Both the position numbers and the translations under genes were made by a program. Below, in pieces: positions 29,881-40,050 of a stretch of DNA of 64,000 bases. Source of the stretch: Sphingomonas sp. BGYR3 (GTDB lineage Bacteria; Pseudomonadota; Alphaproteobacteria; Sphingomonadales; Sphingomonadaceae); NCBI RefSeq assembly GCF_025153455.1, contig NZ_JANZNT010000002.1, positions 372,001 through 436,000 of the forward strand, read 5' to 3'. Numbering within the stretch: the first letter of the stretch is position 1; the number at the start of each line of letters is the position of its first letter. Below the pieces are notes generated by a model that had not been told where the DNA came from, did no database searches, and was given only the letters and a program-made list of their open reading frames with translations.

Positions 29881-31542
29881 ATGCTGACCGACATTGAAAT
29901 CTCGCGCGCCGCCGCCATCCGCCCGGTTCTGGAAATCGCGGAGCGCGCCGGGATCCCCGCCGACGCCGTCGAACCCTATGGGCATCACAAGGCAAAGGTG
30001 GACGTCCACCGCCTGCCCGCGTGCGATGCGCCGGGCAAGCTGATCCTGGTCACCGCGATCAACCCGACCCCGGCGGGAGAGGGGAAGACGACGACGTCGG
30101 TCGGGCTGGCGGATGCGCTGAACCGGATCGGCAAGCGGACGATGCTGTGCCTGCGCGAACCCTCGCTCGGCCCCTGTTTCGGGACAAAGGGCGGGGCGGC
30201 CGGGGGCGGCTATGCGCAGGTCATCCCGATGGAAGACATCAACCTGCATTTCACCGGCGATTTCCACGCGATCACCAGCGCGCACAACCTGCTCGCCGCG
30301 ATGATCGACAATCACATCTATTGGGGCAATGCGCTGGGCATCGACACCCGCCGGGTGGTCTGGCGCCGCGTCGTCGACATGAACGACCGGGCGCTGCGCG
30401 ACATTGTTCAATCGCTTGGCGGCGCAGTGAACGGGTATCCTCGCGAATCCGGGTTCGACATCACGGTCGCGTCCGAAGTCATGGCGATCCTGTGCCTGGC
30501 CGACGGCCTTGCCGATCTGGAGGCGCGGCTCAGCCGGATCGTCATCGGCTATACCCGCGACCGGCGGCCCGTCACGGCCCGCGACCTGAACGCCGACGGC
30601 GCCATGGCGGTGCTGCTGGCACAGGCGATCAAGCCCAATCTGGTCCAGACGCTGGAGGGCAATCCCGCGCTGGTTCATGGCGGCCCGTTCGCCAATATCG
30701 CCCATGGCTGCAATTCGGTCATTGCCACGCGCACCGGCCTTGGCCTTGCCGACTATGTCGTGACCGAAGCGGGGTTCGGGGCAGATCTGGGCGCGGAAAA
30801 ATTCTTCGACATCAAATGCCGCCAATCGGGCCTGCGCCCCGATGCCGTGGTCATCGTGGCCACCGTCCGCGCGCTCAAGATGAATGGCGGCGTTGCCAAG
30901 GGCGATCTGGCCCGGCCGGATGTCGATGCGGTCCGGCGCGGCGCGGTCAATCTGGTGCGCCATATCGAAAATGTCCGGCAGTTCGGCGTGCCCGCCGTCG
31001 TCGCGATCAACCGGTTCCACACCGATGGCGACGATGAACTGGCCGCCATTGCCTCGATCGTTGCGGCACACGGGTCACAGGCGATGATCTGCACGCACTG
31101 GGCCGATGGCGGTGCGGGAGCGGAGGATCTGGCCCGGCGGGTGGTCGAAATTGCCGACGCGCCGTCGCAATTCGCGCCGCTCTATGACGACGACCTGCCG
31201 CTGTTCGACAAGATCAACACCGTCGCCACCCGCATTTACCGGGCAGAGGCGGCGGTCGCCTCGCCAGAGGTGCACGCTCAACTCGCCCGGTGGCAGGATG
31301 CGGGCTATGGCCACCTGCCTGTCTGCATTGCCAAGACGCAGTACAGCTTTTCCACCGATCCCGCCGCGCTGGGCGCGCCGACCGGGCATATCGTATCGGT
31401 GCGCGACGTGCGGCTGGCAGCGGGGGCGGGCTTTGTCGTCGCGATCTGCGGCGACATCCGCACCATGCCCGGCCTGCCCCGCGTACCTGCGGCAGAATCC
31501 ATCCGCGTCGATGCCGACGGCCTGATCCAGGGGCTGTTCTAG
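29881..31542 (+). CDS. fhs: formate-tetrahydrofolate ligase
   Basis: A 553-residue formyltetrahydrofolate synthetase. ATP plus formate plus THF gives 10-formyl-THF. The P-loop is in [14 protein letters not shown], followed by [20 protein letters not shown], a family signature. ATG 29881 has GAGAA upstream and starts the usual short N-terminal helix. Placement between aromatic and pectin genes is suggestive: O-demethylation of vanillate and demethylation of pectin both yield C1 compounds that are oxidised to formate. No other C1 gene is present, so this link is inference. Confidence 0.95.
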   Translation: MLTDIEISRAAAIRPVLEIAERAGIPADAVEPYGHHKAKVDVHRLPACDAPGKLILVTAINPTPAGEGKTTTSVGLADALNRIGKRTMLCLREPSLGPCFGTKGGAAGGGYAQVIPMEDINLHFTGDFHAITSAHNLLAAMIDNHIYWGNALGIDTRRVVWRRVVDMNDRALRDIVQSLGGAVNGYPRESGFDITVASEVMAILCLADGLADLEARLSRIVIGYTRDRRPVTARDLNADGAMAVLLAQAIKPNLVQTLEGNPALVHGGPFANIAHGCNSVIATRTGLGLADYVVTEAGFGADLGAEKFFDIKCRQSGLRPDAVVIVATVRALKMNGGVAKGDLARPDVDAVRRGAVNLVRHIENVRQFGVPAVVAINRFHTDGDDELAAIASIVAAHGSQAMICTHWADGGAGAEDLARRVVEIADAPSQFAPLYDDDLPLFDKINTVATRIYRAEAAVASPEVHAQLARWQDAGYGHLPVCIAKTQYSFSTDPAALGAPTGHIVSVRDVRLAAGAGFVVAICGDIRTMPGLPRVPAAESIRVDADGLIQGLF

Positions 31543-31584
31543 GGCATCCCCTCCACCGTTCGGGCGCGGTGCCCGCTTCGCTGT

Positions 31585-31598
31585 TGACACCGGTTACC
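31585..31598. promoter_or_regulatory. LacI-type operator A (pectin regulon)
   Basis: TGACACCGGTTACC, 43 bases upstream of the pectinesterase start. The first ten bases occur identically at four more intergenic places in the pectin locus, and the whole 14-mer is identical to operator D. Confidence 0.7.
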
Positions 31599-31641
31599 CG
31601 ATCCGCATCATGCCGCCGAACAGAATAATGTCGGGGGGCGG

Positions 31642-32700
31642 ATGACAGGGCGGCACGGCATTTACCTGACCAGTCGTCGGCATATGCTTGGCATCGCCGC
31701 TGCGACGCTGGCGATCGGCATCGCGCCGGTCGCCCTGGCCGCGCCCGACCCCGTCGCCCGCCTGCGGGTCAGCCTGTCGGTGCCGGGGGCGCATCGGACG
31801 GTGGCCGCCGCCATCGCCGCCCTGCCGCCACAGGGCGGGGTCATCCGCATCGATCGCGGCCTCTGGCGGGAAAAGCTGGCCATCACGGCCGCCAATGTCA
31901 CGCTGGTCGGGCTGGGCGATCGCCCGGAGGACACGGTCATCACCTGGGACGATTCCTCGCAAAAGGCGGGCGGCACTGTCAGGTCGGCGACGCTTACCGT
32001 TTCGGGCGACCGGTTCCGCATGGGCAACCTGACGGTCCGCAACGACTGGGCCTTGCGCCCCGATGCCTATCCGACCCAGGCGGTTGCACTGGCACTGACC
32101 GGCGACCGGGCGGTGCTCGATCATGTCCGGCTGGACGGGCATCAGGATACGCTGTTCGCGGGCAAGGGGCCGGGCGGTCGATTGTCGCGGCACTATTTCG
32201 GGAACAGCCGGATATCCGGCCATGTCGATTTCATCTTCGGCAACGCCAATGCCTATTTCAGCCGCTGCGCCCTGCACGGCAATGCCGGATCGACGGTGAT
32301 GATCACCGCGCACAGCCGGAATGCCGATGATGACCCCAGCGCCTATGTCTTCGATCGCTGCACGATCACTGCCGATGCCGACGCGGGGCCGATCTGGCTG
32401 GGCCGGTCGTGGCGCGACTATGCACGCGTCATCTTTCTCGACACCCGCATGGATGCACCCGTTGCCCCCGGCGGCTGGCGGGAATGGACGCCGGGCACGA
32501 CCGACCGTCTGAAGACGAGCTATTATGCCGAATATCGCTCAACCGGCCGCGGCGCACCGCCCCCGCCGCGCGTGGCGACCGCGCATCGGCTCAGCCGGGA
32601 ACAGGCCGCGCAGTGGCGGCGGGACCAGTTTTTCGGCGGCGATACCGGCTGGATCGACGAGGGGCTGATGGCCCTGGCACAGGAGAGGAAGGTCCGATGA
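31642..32700 (+). CDS. pectinesterase (pectin methylesterase, CE8)
   Basis: A 352-residue exported carbohydrate esterase family 8 enzyme. It removes methyl groups from homogalacturonan so that pectate lyases can act, releasing methanol. After a Tat-like leader (TSRRHMLGIAAATLAIG) come the CE8 motifs GHQDTLF, GHVDFIFGNA (catalytic Asp) and LGRSW (Arg). GGGGGGCGG precedes ATG 31642. Its stop overlaps the next gene (ATGA), so pectin demethylation and deacetylation are coupled. Likely controlled by LacI operator A. Confidence 0.93.
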   Translation: MTGRHGIYLTSRRHMLGIAAATLAIGIAPVALAAPDPVARLRVSLSVPGAHRTVAAAIAALPPQGGVIRIDRGLWREKLAITAANVTLVGLGDRPEDTVITWDDSSQKAGGTVRSATLTVSGDRFRMGNLTVRNDWALRPDAYPTQAVALALTGDRAVLDHVRLDGHQDTLFAGKGPGGRLSRHYFGNSRISGHVDFIFGNANAYFSRCALHGNAGSTVMITAHSRNADDDPSAYVFDRCTITADADAGPIWLGRSWRDYARVIFLDTRMDAPVAPGGWREWTPGTTDRLKTSYYAEYRSTGRGAPPPPRVATAHRLSREQAAQWRRDQFFGGDTGWIDEGLMALAQERKVR

Positions 32701-33575
32701 ACCGCACGTCCATCATGATAGCGGCCGCGCTGCTGACGCTGCCCGTCGCTGCCCGCGCCCAGACCGCACCGGCACTGGCACCCGTGCCGCGCGAATTTCC
32801 GCGGGAGATCGCGCCGTCGAAAATCATCCTGGTCGGCGATTCCACCACGGCGGTCGTCGGTGGCTGGGGGCCCAGCTTCTGCGCCTATCACGTCACCTCG
32901 TTCATGGCGTGCCTCAATCTGGCGCGGGGCGGGCGCAGTTCGCGCACCTATATGCAGGAACGATCGTGGGAACTGGCGCTGAACGAGGCGCGCGTGCCCG
33001 GATATCAACGCACCTGGGTGCTGATCCAGTTCGGCCATAACGATCAACCGGGAAAGACGCGCTCGACCGAACTGGCGCAGGAATTTCCCGGTTATATCCG
33101 GCGCTATGTCGATGATGCGCGCAGGGCAGGGGCGATCCCCGTGCTGCTGACCCCGCTGACCCGGCGGACGTTCCGCGACGCCCGGCTGGACAATGATCTG
33201 GAACCCTGGGCCGCCGCCATCCGCACGGTGGCGAAGGAGGCGGACGTGCCGCTGATCGACCTCAACGCCGCCAGCGCCGCTGCGGTCCAGACGATGGGCG
33301 AACGGGCGGCAGAGCGGTTTGCCCAGCTGCCGCCCGGCGCGGTTCCGCCTGCCGCCCCGGCCCCGACCGCGAGCCCGTCCGCAACAGAGGTGAACGTCAT
33401 CCCCACCGCGCTGCCGAAACTGGCCTTTGATCGCACGCATCTGGGCGTTGAGGGCGCGGATTACTTCGCGGAAATGGTCGCCGAACTGTTGGCCGATGCG
33501 GTACCGGACATGCGCCCGCTGCTGTTCGTCGATCGCCTGGACAAACGGGCGGGCGCCGCCCCGTCAGGCCGCTGA
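32697..33575 (+). CDS. SGNH/GDSL esterase, rhamnogalacturonan acetylesterase-like (CE12)
   Basis: A 292-residue exported hydrolase with a signal peptide ending VAARAQ. The SGNH blocks are visible: GDSTTAVVGGWG (nucleophile Ser), NLARGGRSSRTY (Gly/Arg), QFGHND (Asn) and FDRTHLGVEGADYFA (Asp-x-x-His). This is the pattern of CE12 rhamnogalacturonan and pectin acetylesterases. An extra Pro/Ala-rich insert lies around residues 210-235. It overlaps the pectinesterase stop, so the two make one operon that converges on the PL10 gene with four bases between. Confidence 0.88.
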   Translation: MNRTSIMIAAALLTLPVAARAQTAPALAPVPREFPREIAPSKIILVGDSTTAVVGGWGPSFCAYHVTSFMACLNLARGGRSSRTYMQERSWELALNEARVPGYQRTWVLIQFGHNDQPGKTRSTELAQEFPGYIRRYVDDARRAGAIPVLLTPLTRRTFRDARLDNDLEPWAAAIRTVAKEADVPLIDLNAASAAAVQTMGERAAERFAQLPPGAVPPAAPAPTASPSATEVNVIPTALPKLAFDRTHLGVEGADYFAEMVAELLADAVPDMRPLLFVDRLDKRAGAAPSGR

Positions 33576-33579
33576 CCGG

Positions 33580-34866
33580 TCATCCGCCATTGGCCTTTTT
33601 CCAGCGCGCATATTCGGCCTGTGCCGACAGGCCGCTCTTGTTGAACCAGGCATAGCCGCCGCGCCGCTCCGCGCTGATGTTCATCACATCGTCGTACAGG
33701 CTGCGGTCCCGGTCGCCAAAGATGGGCAGGTTGTCGCTCGCCCGGTAAAATCGCGACCACAGCACCGCGCCCTTTTGCTGCACGATCCGGGGATTGCCGC
33801 CTTCCTTGGTCCAGGCGGCGTCGCGGATCACGCTGCGGTCCACCCATGCCATCCCGTCGGCGACGGCGCGCCGGACGGCCGGGGACGGGTTGGGCAACGA
33901 CATCAGCAACGACAGCAGCCGTACGCTCTCCGCACTGGTCAGCTCGGCGGGTTCATAGGCGCGCGCCGTCACGGGTTTCAGCGTGATCGGGTCATGCTGC
34001 TGCGCCCATCCGGTCCGCACGCCGTTCACGACGATCTGGGTGCGCAGGATGCAATCGATCCCGGCCTTGACCGCCCGGTCGGCCCGCGCCCGATGATCCG
34101 CCGACAGCATGGCATAGCCGCCCTTGCCTGCGCCGACATCGATCAACAGCCGGATGACCCGCGCCATGGCATCGTCATTATAGGTGATGGCATTGTGATA
34201 ACCGCCCATCAGCGGCCAGACCTGCGGCCACCCGCCCGTCGGATATTGCGCGGCCAGCAGGTAATCGACCCCGCGCCGCAATGCCGCGCCATACCGCGCC
34301 TCGCCCGCCTTGCCCGTCGCTGCAATCACGCGTTCCAGATACGCGATCTCGCCGGTCGTCGCGCTGTTGTCGATGGTGCCGACGAATGCCCAGTCCCTTG
34401 CGCCGCCGCTGCCCGGCGTTTCCTCGTGAATATAATGCTGGCCGGGCCGGCGCGGCGGGATCGTGCGCGGCGTGTTCTTGCCCCATCCGCCGGCCGGCGT
34501 CTGGAAACTGACGATGGTATCGGCAATCGCCCGCGCCTCGGCCGACCGGAAATAATCCGGGTCGCCGCCGGGCAACTCGCCGCCGCCGCCCGGCGGGGAT
34601 GGCGGCGGCGTGGCACCGGGGGGCAGTTCCGCCGCCAGCGCCGCCTTGTCCGCGCGCATCTGCTCGGCGGACCGCGTGAAGTACGCCGTCCATGCCGCCC
34701 GCTCCGCCCTGGGCAGGCTGGCGATCCGTTCGGCGGACAGGGGCGGGGACGGCTCGATGGTCCCGATCTTTCTGGCCATGCCCGGCGTCGCGGCGGTCAG
34801 GGCGGACAGCGCCAGCAATGCCGTCGACAGCCGCGCCCGGCCAGGTCCATGACGTCCCATCTTCAT
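33580..34866 (-). CDS. pectate lyase, polysaccharide lyase family 10
   Basis: A 428-residue exported lyase of the PL10 alpha-toroid family. After the signal peptide there is a Pro/Gly-rich linker (about 100-125). Diagnostic segments are FQTPAGGWGKN, ATTGEIAYLERV, YPTGGWPQVWPL and TYNDDAMARVI, which carry conserved substrate- and Ca-binding residues. It cleaves polygalacturonate by beta-elimination to unsaturated oligomers. It follows GH43 by six bases on the same strand. Confidence 0.93.
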   Translation of the reverse strand: MKMGRHGPGRARLSTALLALSALTAATPGMARKIGTIEPSPPLSAERIASLPRAERAAWTAYFTRSAEQMRADKAALAAELPPGATPPPSPPGGGGELPGGDPDYFRSAEARAIADTIVSFQTPAGGWGKNTPRTIPPRRPGQHYIHEETPGSGGARDWAFVGTIDNSATTGEIAYLERVIAATGKAGEARYGAALRRGVDYLLAAQYPTGGWPQVWPLMGGYHNAITYNDDAMARVIRLLIDVGAGKGGYAMLSADHRARADRAVKAGIDCILRTQIVVNGVRTGWAQQHDPITLKPVTARAYEPAELTSAESVRLLSLLMSLPNPSPAVRRAVADGMAWVDRSVIRDAAWTKEGGNPRIVQQKGAVLWSRFYRASDNLPIFGDRDRSLYDDVMNISAERRGGYAWFNKSGLSAQAEYARWKKANGG

Positions 34867-34872
34867 CCCCCC

Positions 34873-36468
34873 TCACAATGCCCGGAACCGGAAATCGGTA
34901 AACCGCGCGGTGCCGCTGCCCGCCGAATACAGGCCAGGGCGCAGCATCAGGAACCCGCCGCGCACATTATGGTGATATCCCGACACCTCCATGCCGCGGT
35001 CGAACCGTTTCCACGTCGCCCCGTCATCGGTGCTGGTGTGGAATGCGACGATATGCCGGTTGTTGGTCACCCGCATCCGCACCTTCTGACCATGGCCATG
35101 GGCGGGCCGTCCCCGCTCGATGCCATATTGGTGCGTCACGAACCGCTGCCGGTCGAATCCCAGCCCGCAATACAGCTTGTCGTCGTAAAACAGGACCAGT
35201 CCGGCAACGCCGTCCGGCTCGATCTCGATGGTACATTCGAACTGATAGGCGGGATCCCCTGCAATCAGCAGCAGGGGCGAACTGTCCGACGGCGCCTTGC
35301 CCCGCGCGGCAAGATGCAGCGCGTTGTTCGCCACCTTGACCCGGCTGCGTTCGTCCGGTGCGGGGCGAAAAAAGTTCCATTTGGTGCCCAGCGCCAGCGT
35401 CGAAAAATCATCCGACAGCGGCGCGCCATGCGGCTGCGCCTTGCCCCCCCGGGGCTTGGCAATCGGCCGGGACAGGTCGCCGCCCGTCATCCGGAACCAG
35501 CCGTCATCCGTCCATTCAACCGGGTCCAGCAGCGTCTGTCGCCCCAGCGTCCAGAACCCGTTTTCAAACCCGTGATAGACCGACCACCAGCTGCCGTCCG
35601 GCCCCTCGACCAGCGTGGCGTGTCCCCGCGACCACCATTGTTCGTCCAGCGACGTGGTGCGGACGATCGGGTTGCCGGGATGATGCTCCCATGGCCCATG
35701 GATGGACTTTGACCGCGCGGCGATGACCATGTGGCCGGTCGGCGGACCCGCGGTGCCGCCCACGGCCGTGATCAGGTAGAAATAATCGCCGCGGCGCATC
35801 ACCTTTGGCCCTTCCGGGCTGAACCCCTCGACCGCCCAGACGTCGGGATAGCGCCAGGGGTCGTAGACATGCTCGACCGGACCGACCGTCGACAGGCCAT
35901 CCGCGGCCAGCCGGATGCGGTCGCCGCCCGACAGGAACAGCCACCGGCTGCTATCCTCGCCCACCGCATGGCCGGGATCGATGTGGCTGCGCAGGCCAAG
36001 ATCGATGGGGTCGCTCCACGGCCCCTCGATCCGGTCGGCATGAATGACCCAGTTGGTCGTCGGGTTCTTGGTCGGGATATAGAGGTAATAGCGACCCTTG
36101 TGCTTGGTCAGCTCGGGCGCCCACACCGCACCGATATTGCGCGTCAGCGCCGCAGTGATCGGTCGCCAGTTGATCAGGTCCTGCGAATGCCAGATGACCA
36201 GGCCGGGATAGGAATCGAACGTCGAAAACGTCATGTAATAATCCCGCCCGTCCTTCAGGATGGTGGGATCGGGATGATCGCCCGCGATCAGGGGATTGAG
36301 GAACGTGCCGTTGCCCAGATCGGCGACCCGCTGATTGTCATGGCCACGGCGATGGGTAGGCGCGGTGGTCTGCTCCCCGGCGGTCTGTGCCAGCGCGCCC
36401 GGCGCGCCCGACATTGCGGCCATTCCGGCCCATCCGGCCAGCAGACTGTCACGACGCGATAGCTTCAT
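34873..36468 (-). CDS. glycoside hydrolase family 43 with C-terminal beta-sandwich
   Basis: A 531-residue exported GH43 enzyme. A Tat-like leader (LSRRDSLLAGWAGMAAM) is followed by a five-bladed propeller starting at GDHPDPTILKDG (catalytic base Asp); a conserved Asp is in HIDPGHAV and the acid Glu is probably in EGFSPEGPKV. Residues about 355-531 form a concanavalin-like C-terminal domain as in beta-xylosidase/arabinosidase GH43 members. In this locus it probably trims arabinan, galactan or xylan side chains of pectin. It lies just after a terminator-like hairpin that follows the TonB receptor. Confidence 0.88.
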   Translation of the reverse strand: MKLSRRDSLLAGWAGMAAMSGAPGALAQTAGEQTTAPTHRRGHDNQRVADLGNGTFLNPLIAGDHPDPTILKDGRDYYMTFSTFDSYPGLVIWHSQDLINWRPITAALTRNIGAVWAPELTKHKGRYYLYIPTKNPTTNWVIHADRIEGPWSDPIDLGLRSHIDPGHAVGEDSSRWLFLSGGDRIRLAADGLSTVGPVEHVYDPWRYPDVWAVEGFSPEGPKVMRRGDYFYLITAVGGTAGPPTGHMVIAARSKSIHGPWEHHPGNPIVRTTSLDEQWWSRGHATLVEGPDGSWWSVYHGFENGFWTLGRQTLLDPVEWTDDGWFRMTGGDLSRPIAKPRGGKAQPHGAPLSDDFSTLALGTKWNFFRPAPDERSRVKVANNALHLAARGKAPSDSSPLLLIAGDPAYQFECTIEIEPDGVAGLVLFYDDKLYCGLGFDRQRFVTHQYGIERGRPAHGHGQKVRMRVTNNRHIVAFHTSTDDGATWKRFDRGMEVSGYHHNVRGGFLMLRPGLYSAGSGTARFTDFRFRAL

Positions 36469-36491
36469 CGGATACTCTCACGGACACGGAC

Positions 36492-36528
36492 AAAAAGCGG
36501 CCCCGCATTTCGTGCCGGAAATGCGGGG
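36492..36528 (-). terminator. rho-independent terminator between TonB receptor and GH43
   Basis: On the minus strand an 11-bp perfect stem (CCCCGCATTTC / GAAATGCGGGG, arms at 36518-36528 and 36501-36511) is followed by GGCCGCTTTTT-type sequence with five Ts at 36496-36492. It lies 12 bases after the receptor stop and 24 bases before the GH43 start. Confidence 0.75.
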
Positions 36529-36539
36529 CAGGAGGGAGA

Positions 36540-39500
36540 TCAGAAGCGCAGGCGGGCACCCACGCGATAGATCGGGCCGGGGCTGCCATATTGGGTAATG
36601 GCCTCCTGCCCCTGATAGGCATAACGCTCGTTCGGCTGGTTGGTGATGTTCAGCGCCTCGGCCGTCACCGACAGCCAATCCGTGAACTGGTAACTGGTGG
36701 ATGCGTCCACATTGGTCGTCGAACGGCTATACTGGAAATCGTTGATCAGCGGCGCATCGCACGGCGTGCCGGCAACCGACGGATTGGCCGGATTGTTCTG
36801 CAGCCCCGGCGCACAGGTGCCGCCCGCGATCGGATAGTTGGTCGAATATCCCTTGCGGTTCGCCACCGAAATGCGCGCCCGGAACCGGCTGGTTTCATAG
36901 GACAGCGTGGCGTTCAGTGCCTCGGGTGACACGCCCAGGAACGGGGCGGCGCCAGTGGTCTGCGCCACCGTCGCCGAACCGGGGTCCAGGATGTAATTCA
37001 GCTCCGACTGGATGTAGGTATAGTTCACCTGCACGCCCAGATTCTTGAAAATCCACGGCAGGAACTCAAGCTCCTGCTGGAAGCTCACTTCGATGCCGCG
37101 GATATAGCCGCCCGGCGCGTCGCGGAACTGGCGCGCGGTGAACACATTGTCGCCGTCGATATAGGCAAGCTGGTTGGCGTTGGTGAACCCCTGGCGGATC
37201 GCATCGACATTCTCCGCTCCGACCAGCTGGCTGAGCGGCGCGGAAAAGTTGATCGTCTGCGGAAAGCTCAGGATGTCCTTGTTGAACGCCGCGATGGACA
37301 ACAGGCCGCCGCGCGAGAAATACCATTCCACGCTGGCATCCATGTTCGTCGACCGGAACGGCTTCAGCTGCGGGTTGCCGATGGTCAGCGTCGCGCCCAC
37401 CGTCTCGCCGGTGTTCGGCACCGAGATTGCGGTGATCGACGGCGACAGATTGCCCAGCAGCGGACGTGCCATCACCTTCGAAATGCTAAACCGGACAAGC
37501 ACATCGTTCAGCGGTTCGTACACGATGTTCAGCGACGGCAGGAAATCGGTGTACTTGTTGGTCCCCTGGATCGCGCGGCCGCTCGGCGTGGTGCCGTCCG
37601 ACGTCACGTCCGTCTTGGCCATGCGCATGCCCGCATTGCCGCGGAACGGCCGCCCGAACAGCAACGAATCCCAGTCCATCTGGAAATAGATGCCGGTCAG
37701 CTTCTCGGTCACCGCAAAATTCTCGCGGCCGCCGTTGCGCAGGTTGGTGATGCGCCAGTCGCCGAACTTGTTGACGCAGTTGCAGGTGAAATCGAACAGG
37801 GAATCGAACGCATCGATGCTCGGCACGTAAAAGCTGCTGATCGTCCCTTCCGGCACGGTCAGGCCCTGGCCAAACTCGATCATGCGGCCGACGGCCGATG
37901 CGTTGGTCCCGGCTTCGGCCAGGGTCGGGTTCAGGATGTCGACATTGCGTTCGAACTGGACGGTGCGGAACGCATATTCGCGGTAATTCCCGCCAAAGCT
38001 CAGCTTCAGCTCGTCATTCAGATCGAGGTCGAAATCGATCTTGCCCTGACGATAGGTGTTGACGGTCGACCGCTGGAAATGCCGGATGCCGGAAAAGCCC
38101 TTGACCGTATCCCAGTTCGCGGGATTGGCGACGTCGAACCCGAAATCCATGAACGGCATGGTGTCGGTGTCGCGCTCGTCGAACACATACAGGCCCGGCG
38201 AATCCATCCGGTTGAATTCGACCAGCAGGCCCTGCTGGTTCAGCCGCGATTCCGACGCACCGCCAACGAACGTCATGCGGAACGTGTCGGTGAATTCATG
38301 GTCCAGCTGGGCCGATGCCTGCTTGAACGTGGTGGTGTATTCGGACTGGTCGGCGGCGGACCGGAAATCGACATTGGTCGCCGTCATGTAATTGACGATG
38401 CCGTTTTCGACATTGACGTCCTGCAACCGGACTGCAGGCCGCCCGATCAGCGCGCCGCGAAACGCCAACCGGTTGGTCGACGGGATGTACCCCACCGAAT
38501 TGGGGTTGTTGTAATAGTCATACGGATCAAGGTTGAACGGATTGACGCTGAAGATGTTGGACGCGGTCGGGTTGTTCGCAGCCAGCGCCCCCGGCACGAC
38601 CGCGCTCGGCGCCAGCACCGATGTCACCCGCTGGCCCTGCGCGTTCAGGGCCGTGCCGAACGCCGGCGTGGTGCCGTACAGCTGATTGCCGCAATCCTGG
38701 GGCGGGGTGAATGCGTTACCTGCACTCGGCACGCACAGGCCGGGATACAGCGCGCGCGCGGCCTGCGGCGTCAACGTGTTGCCGGCGGTGTTCAGCGTCG
38801 CATTGGTGTTGTTGCGGTTGAGGCCCACCGGCGACAGCTGGTTGATCGTCGACTTGTTCTTGAACCGCGAATACAGCCCGTCGATCGACAGCCGCGTGCG
38901 GCCCGTGATCTGCCACTGATAGGAGGTGGTCAGGCCCAGCCGCTCATAGGTGACGTCCTGCTGCTCGATCGAGGGCAGGGCGGGGAAGCGCACCGTCGAA
39001 TTGTCGAACCGGCCGGGCGTGTTGAACGGCGAACCGGGATACAGCTTTGCATAGGCTTCGGGATTGGATCCCGACAACAGATTGACGATCTCCGGATTGG
39101 TGATCGCCGTGCCGAACGCGGTTCCGGCCGGCGCGGCAAATCCGGCCCGCTGCGGGTTCTCGTTCCCCGCCCAGGTGCTGCCGCGATAGACATAGTCGGA
39201 CTGCCCGGCCTGACGGCGGTACTGGTCGATTTCGTTTTCCGATTTCGCCCAGGCCGCGGAAAACAGGATGCCGATATCGCCGAACCGCCGCGACACCAGG
39301 CCGGCGACGCGCGGCTCCCACTTGCCGCTGTTCGCCTGATAGCTGCCCTCGGACGACAGGCCGAACGCGCCCTTCTTGTAATCGAACGGCCGCGCGGTCT
39401 GCAGGTCGATGGTCGCGCCCAGCGACCCTTCATCGGTTTCCGCAGACGGAGTCTTCTGCACCGTCAGCGAGTTGAACAGCTCGGATGCAAAGGTGTTGTA

Positions 39501-40001
39501 GTCGAACGACCGGCTGCGGTTGGGGCTTGTGCCGGCATCGTTCGCACCGGCAGTCGACAGCGCCTCCAGTCCGTTCAGGCGGGTCCGGTTGAAATCGCCG
39601 CCCAGGCCGCGGACCGTGATCGACCGGCCTTCGCCATTGTCGCGGTCAACCGACACGCCGGGCAGGCGCTGCAGCGATTCGGCCAGGTTGTTGTCCGGGA
39701 AATCGGCAATATCCTCGGCCGTGATCGCGTCGATCTGAACGGTGGACGTGCGTTTCAGGTCGATCGCATTGCGCAGCGATGCGCGATAGCCGGTAACGAC
39801 GATGTCGCTGCCCGGCTGGCCATCCAGGGCGGCGTCCTGCGCTGCCTCGGCATCGGCACCGGCATCGACTGCGGCAGCTTCGGCCTCCTCGGTTGCGGCG
39901 CTGGCGGTGGCAGGCGCGGCCTGCTGCATCGCGCTGGCCGGTTCGATCGCGCACAGGGCGATAAGGGAACCGCCCATGCACAGCAGAATCCTGTTGTTCA
40001 T
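36540..40001 (-). CDS. TonB-dependent receptor for a pectin oligosaccharide
   Basis: A 1153-residue outer-membrane receptor. ATG 40001 has GAGAGGA six bases upstream and opens a signal peptide (RILLCMGGSLIALCAIEPASA). A long Ala/Glu linker leads to the TonB box SDIVVTGYRAS. The plug has LAESLQRLPGVSVDRDNGEG and ITVRGLGGDFN, as in the carbohydrate receptors of Caulobacter, Xanthomonas and sphingomonads. The C-terminus VGARLRF closes the barrel. It is surrounded by pectinases and has LacI operator B 36 bases upstream of its start, so unsaturated oligogalacturonides are the likely cargo. Confidence 0.93.
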   Translation of the reverse strand: MNNRILLCMGGSLIALCAIEPASAMQQAAPATASAATEEAEAAAVDAGADAEAAQDAALDGQPGSDIVVTGYRASLRNAIDLKRTSTVQIDAITAEDIADFPDNNLAESLQRLPGVSVDRDNGEGRSITVRGLGGDFNRTRLNGLEALSTAGANDAGTSPNRSRSFDYNTFASELFNSLTVQKTPSAETDEGSLGATIDLQTARPFDYKKGAFGLSSEGSYQANSGKWEPRVAGLVSRRFGDIGILFSAAWAKSENEIDQYRRQAGQSDYVYRGSTWAGNENPQRAGFAAPAGTAFGTAITNPEIVNLLSGSNPEAYAKLYPGSPFNTPGRFDNSTVRFPALPSIEQQDVTYERLGLTTSYQWQITGRTRLSIDGLYSRFKNKSTINQLSPVGLNRNNTNATLNTAGNTLTPQAARALYPGLCVPSAGNAFTPPQDCGNQLYGTTPAFGTALNAQGQRVTSVLAPSAVVPGALAANNPTASNIFSVNPFNLDPYDYYNNPNSVGYIPSTNRLAFRGALIGRPAVRLQDVNVENGIVNYMTATNVDFRSAADQSEYTTTFKQASAQLDHEFTDTFRMTFVGGASESRLNQQGLLVEFNRMDSPGLYVFDERDTDTMPFMDFGFDVANPANWDTVKGFSGIRHFQRSTVNTYRQGKIDFDLDLNDELKLSFGGNYREYAFRTVQFERNVDILNPTLAEAGTNASAVGRMIEFGQGLTVPEGTISSFYVPSIDAFDSLFDFTCNCVNKFGDWRITNLRNGGRENFAVTEKLTGIYFQMDWDSLLFGRPFRGNAGMRMAKTDVTSDGTTPSGRAIQGTNKYTDFLPSLNIVYEPLNDVLVRFSISKVMARPLLGNLSPSITAISVPNTGETVGATLTIGNPQLKPFRSTNMDASVEWYFSRGGLLSIAAFNKDILSFPQTINFSAPLSQLVGAENVDAIRQGFTNANQLAYIDGDNVFTARQFRDAPGGYIRGIEVSFQQELEFLPWIFKNLGVQVNYTYIQSELNYILDPGSATVAQTTGAAPFLGVSPEALNATLSYETSRFRARISVANRKGYSTNYPIAGGTCAPGLQNNPANPSVAGTPCDAPLINDFQYSRSTTNVDASTSYQFTDWLSVTAEALNITNQPNERYAYQGQEAITQYGSPGPIYRVGARLRF

Positions 40002-40036
40002 TATCCTCTCCCCACTTTTTCTTTCCGCCAAGCTAT

Positions 40037-40050
40037 TGTTACCGGTGTCA
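40037..40050. promoter_or_regulatory. LacI-type operator B
   Basis: TGTTACCGGTGTCA; on the minus strand it reads TGACACCGGTAACA. It lies 36 bases upstream of the TonB receptor start. Confidence 0.7.

Noticed and set aside
33427..35712. 761-codon plus-strand frame opposite PL10 and GH43
   Set aside because: Overlaps two secure minus-strand enzymes and starts inside the CE12 gene; no motif.
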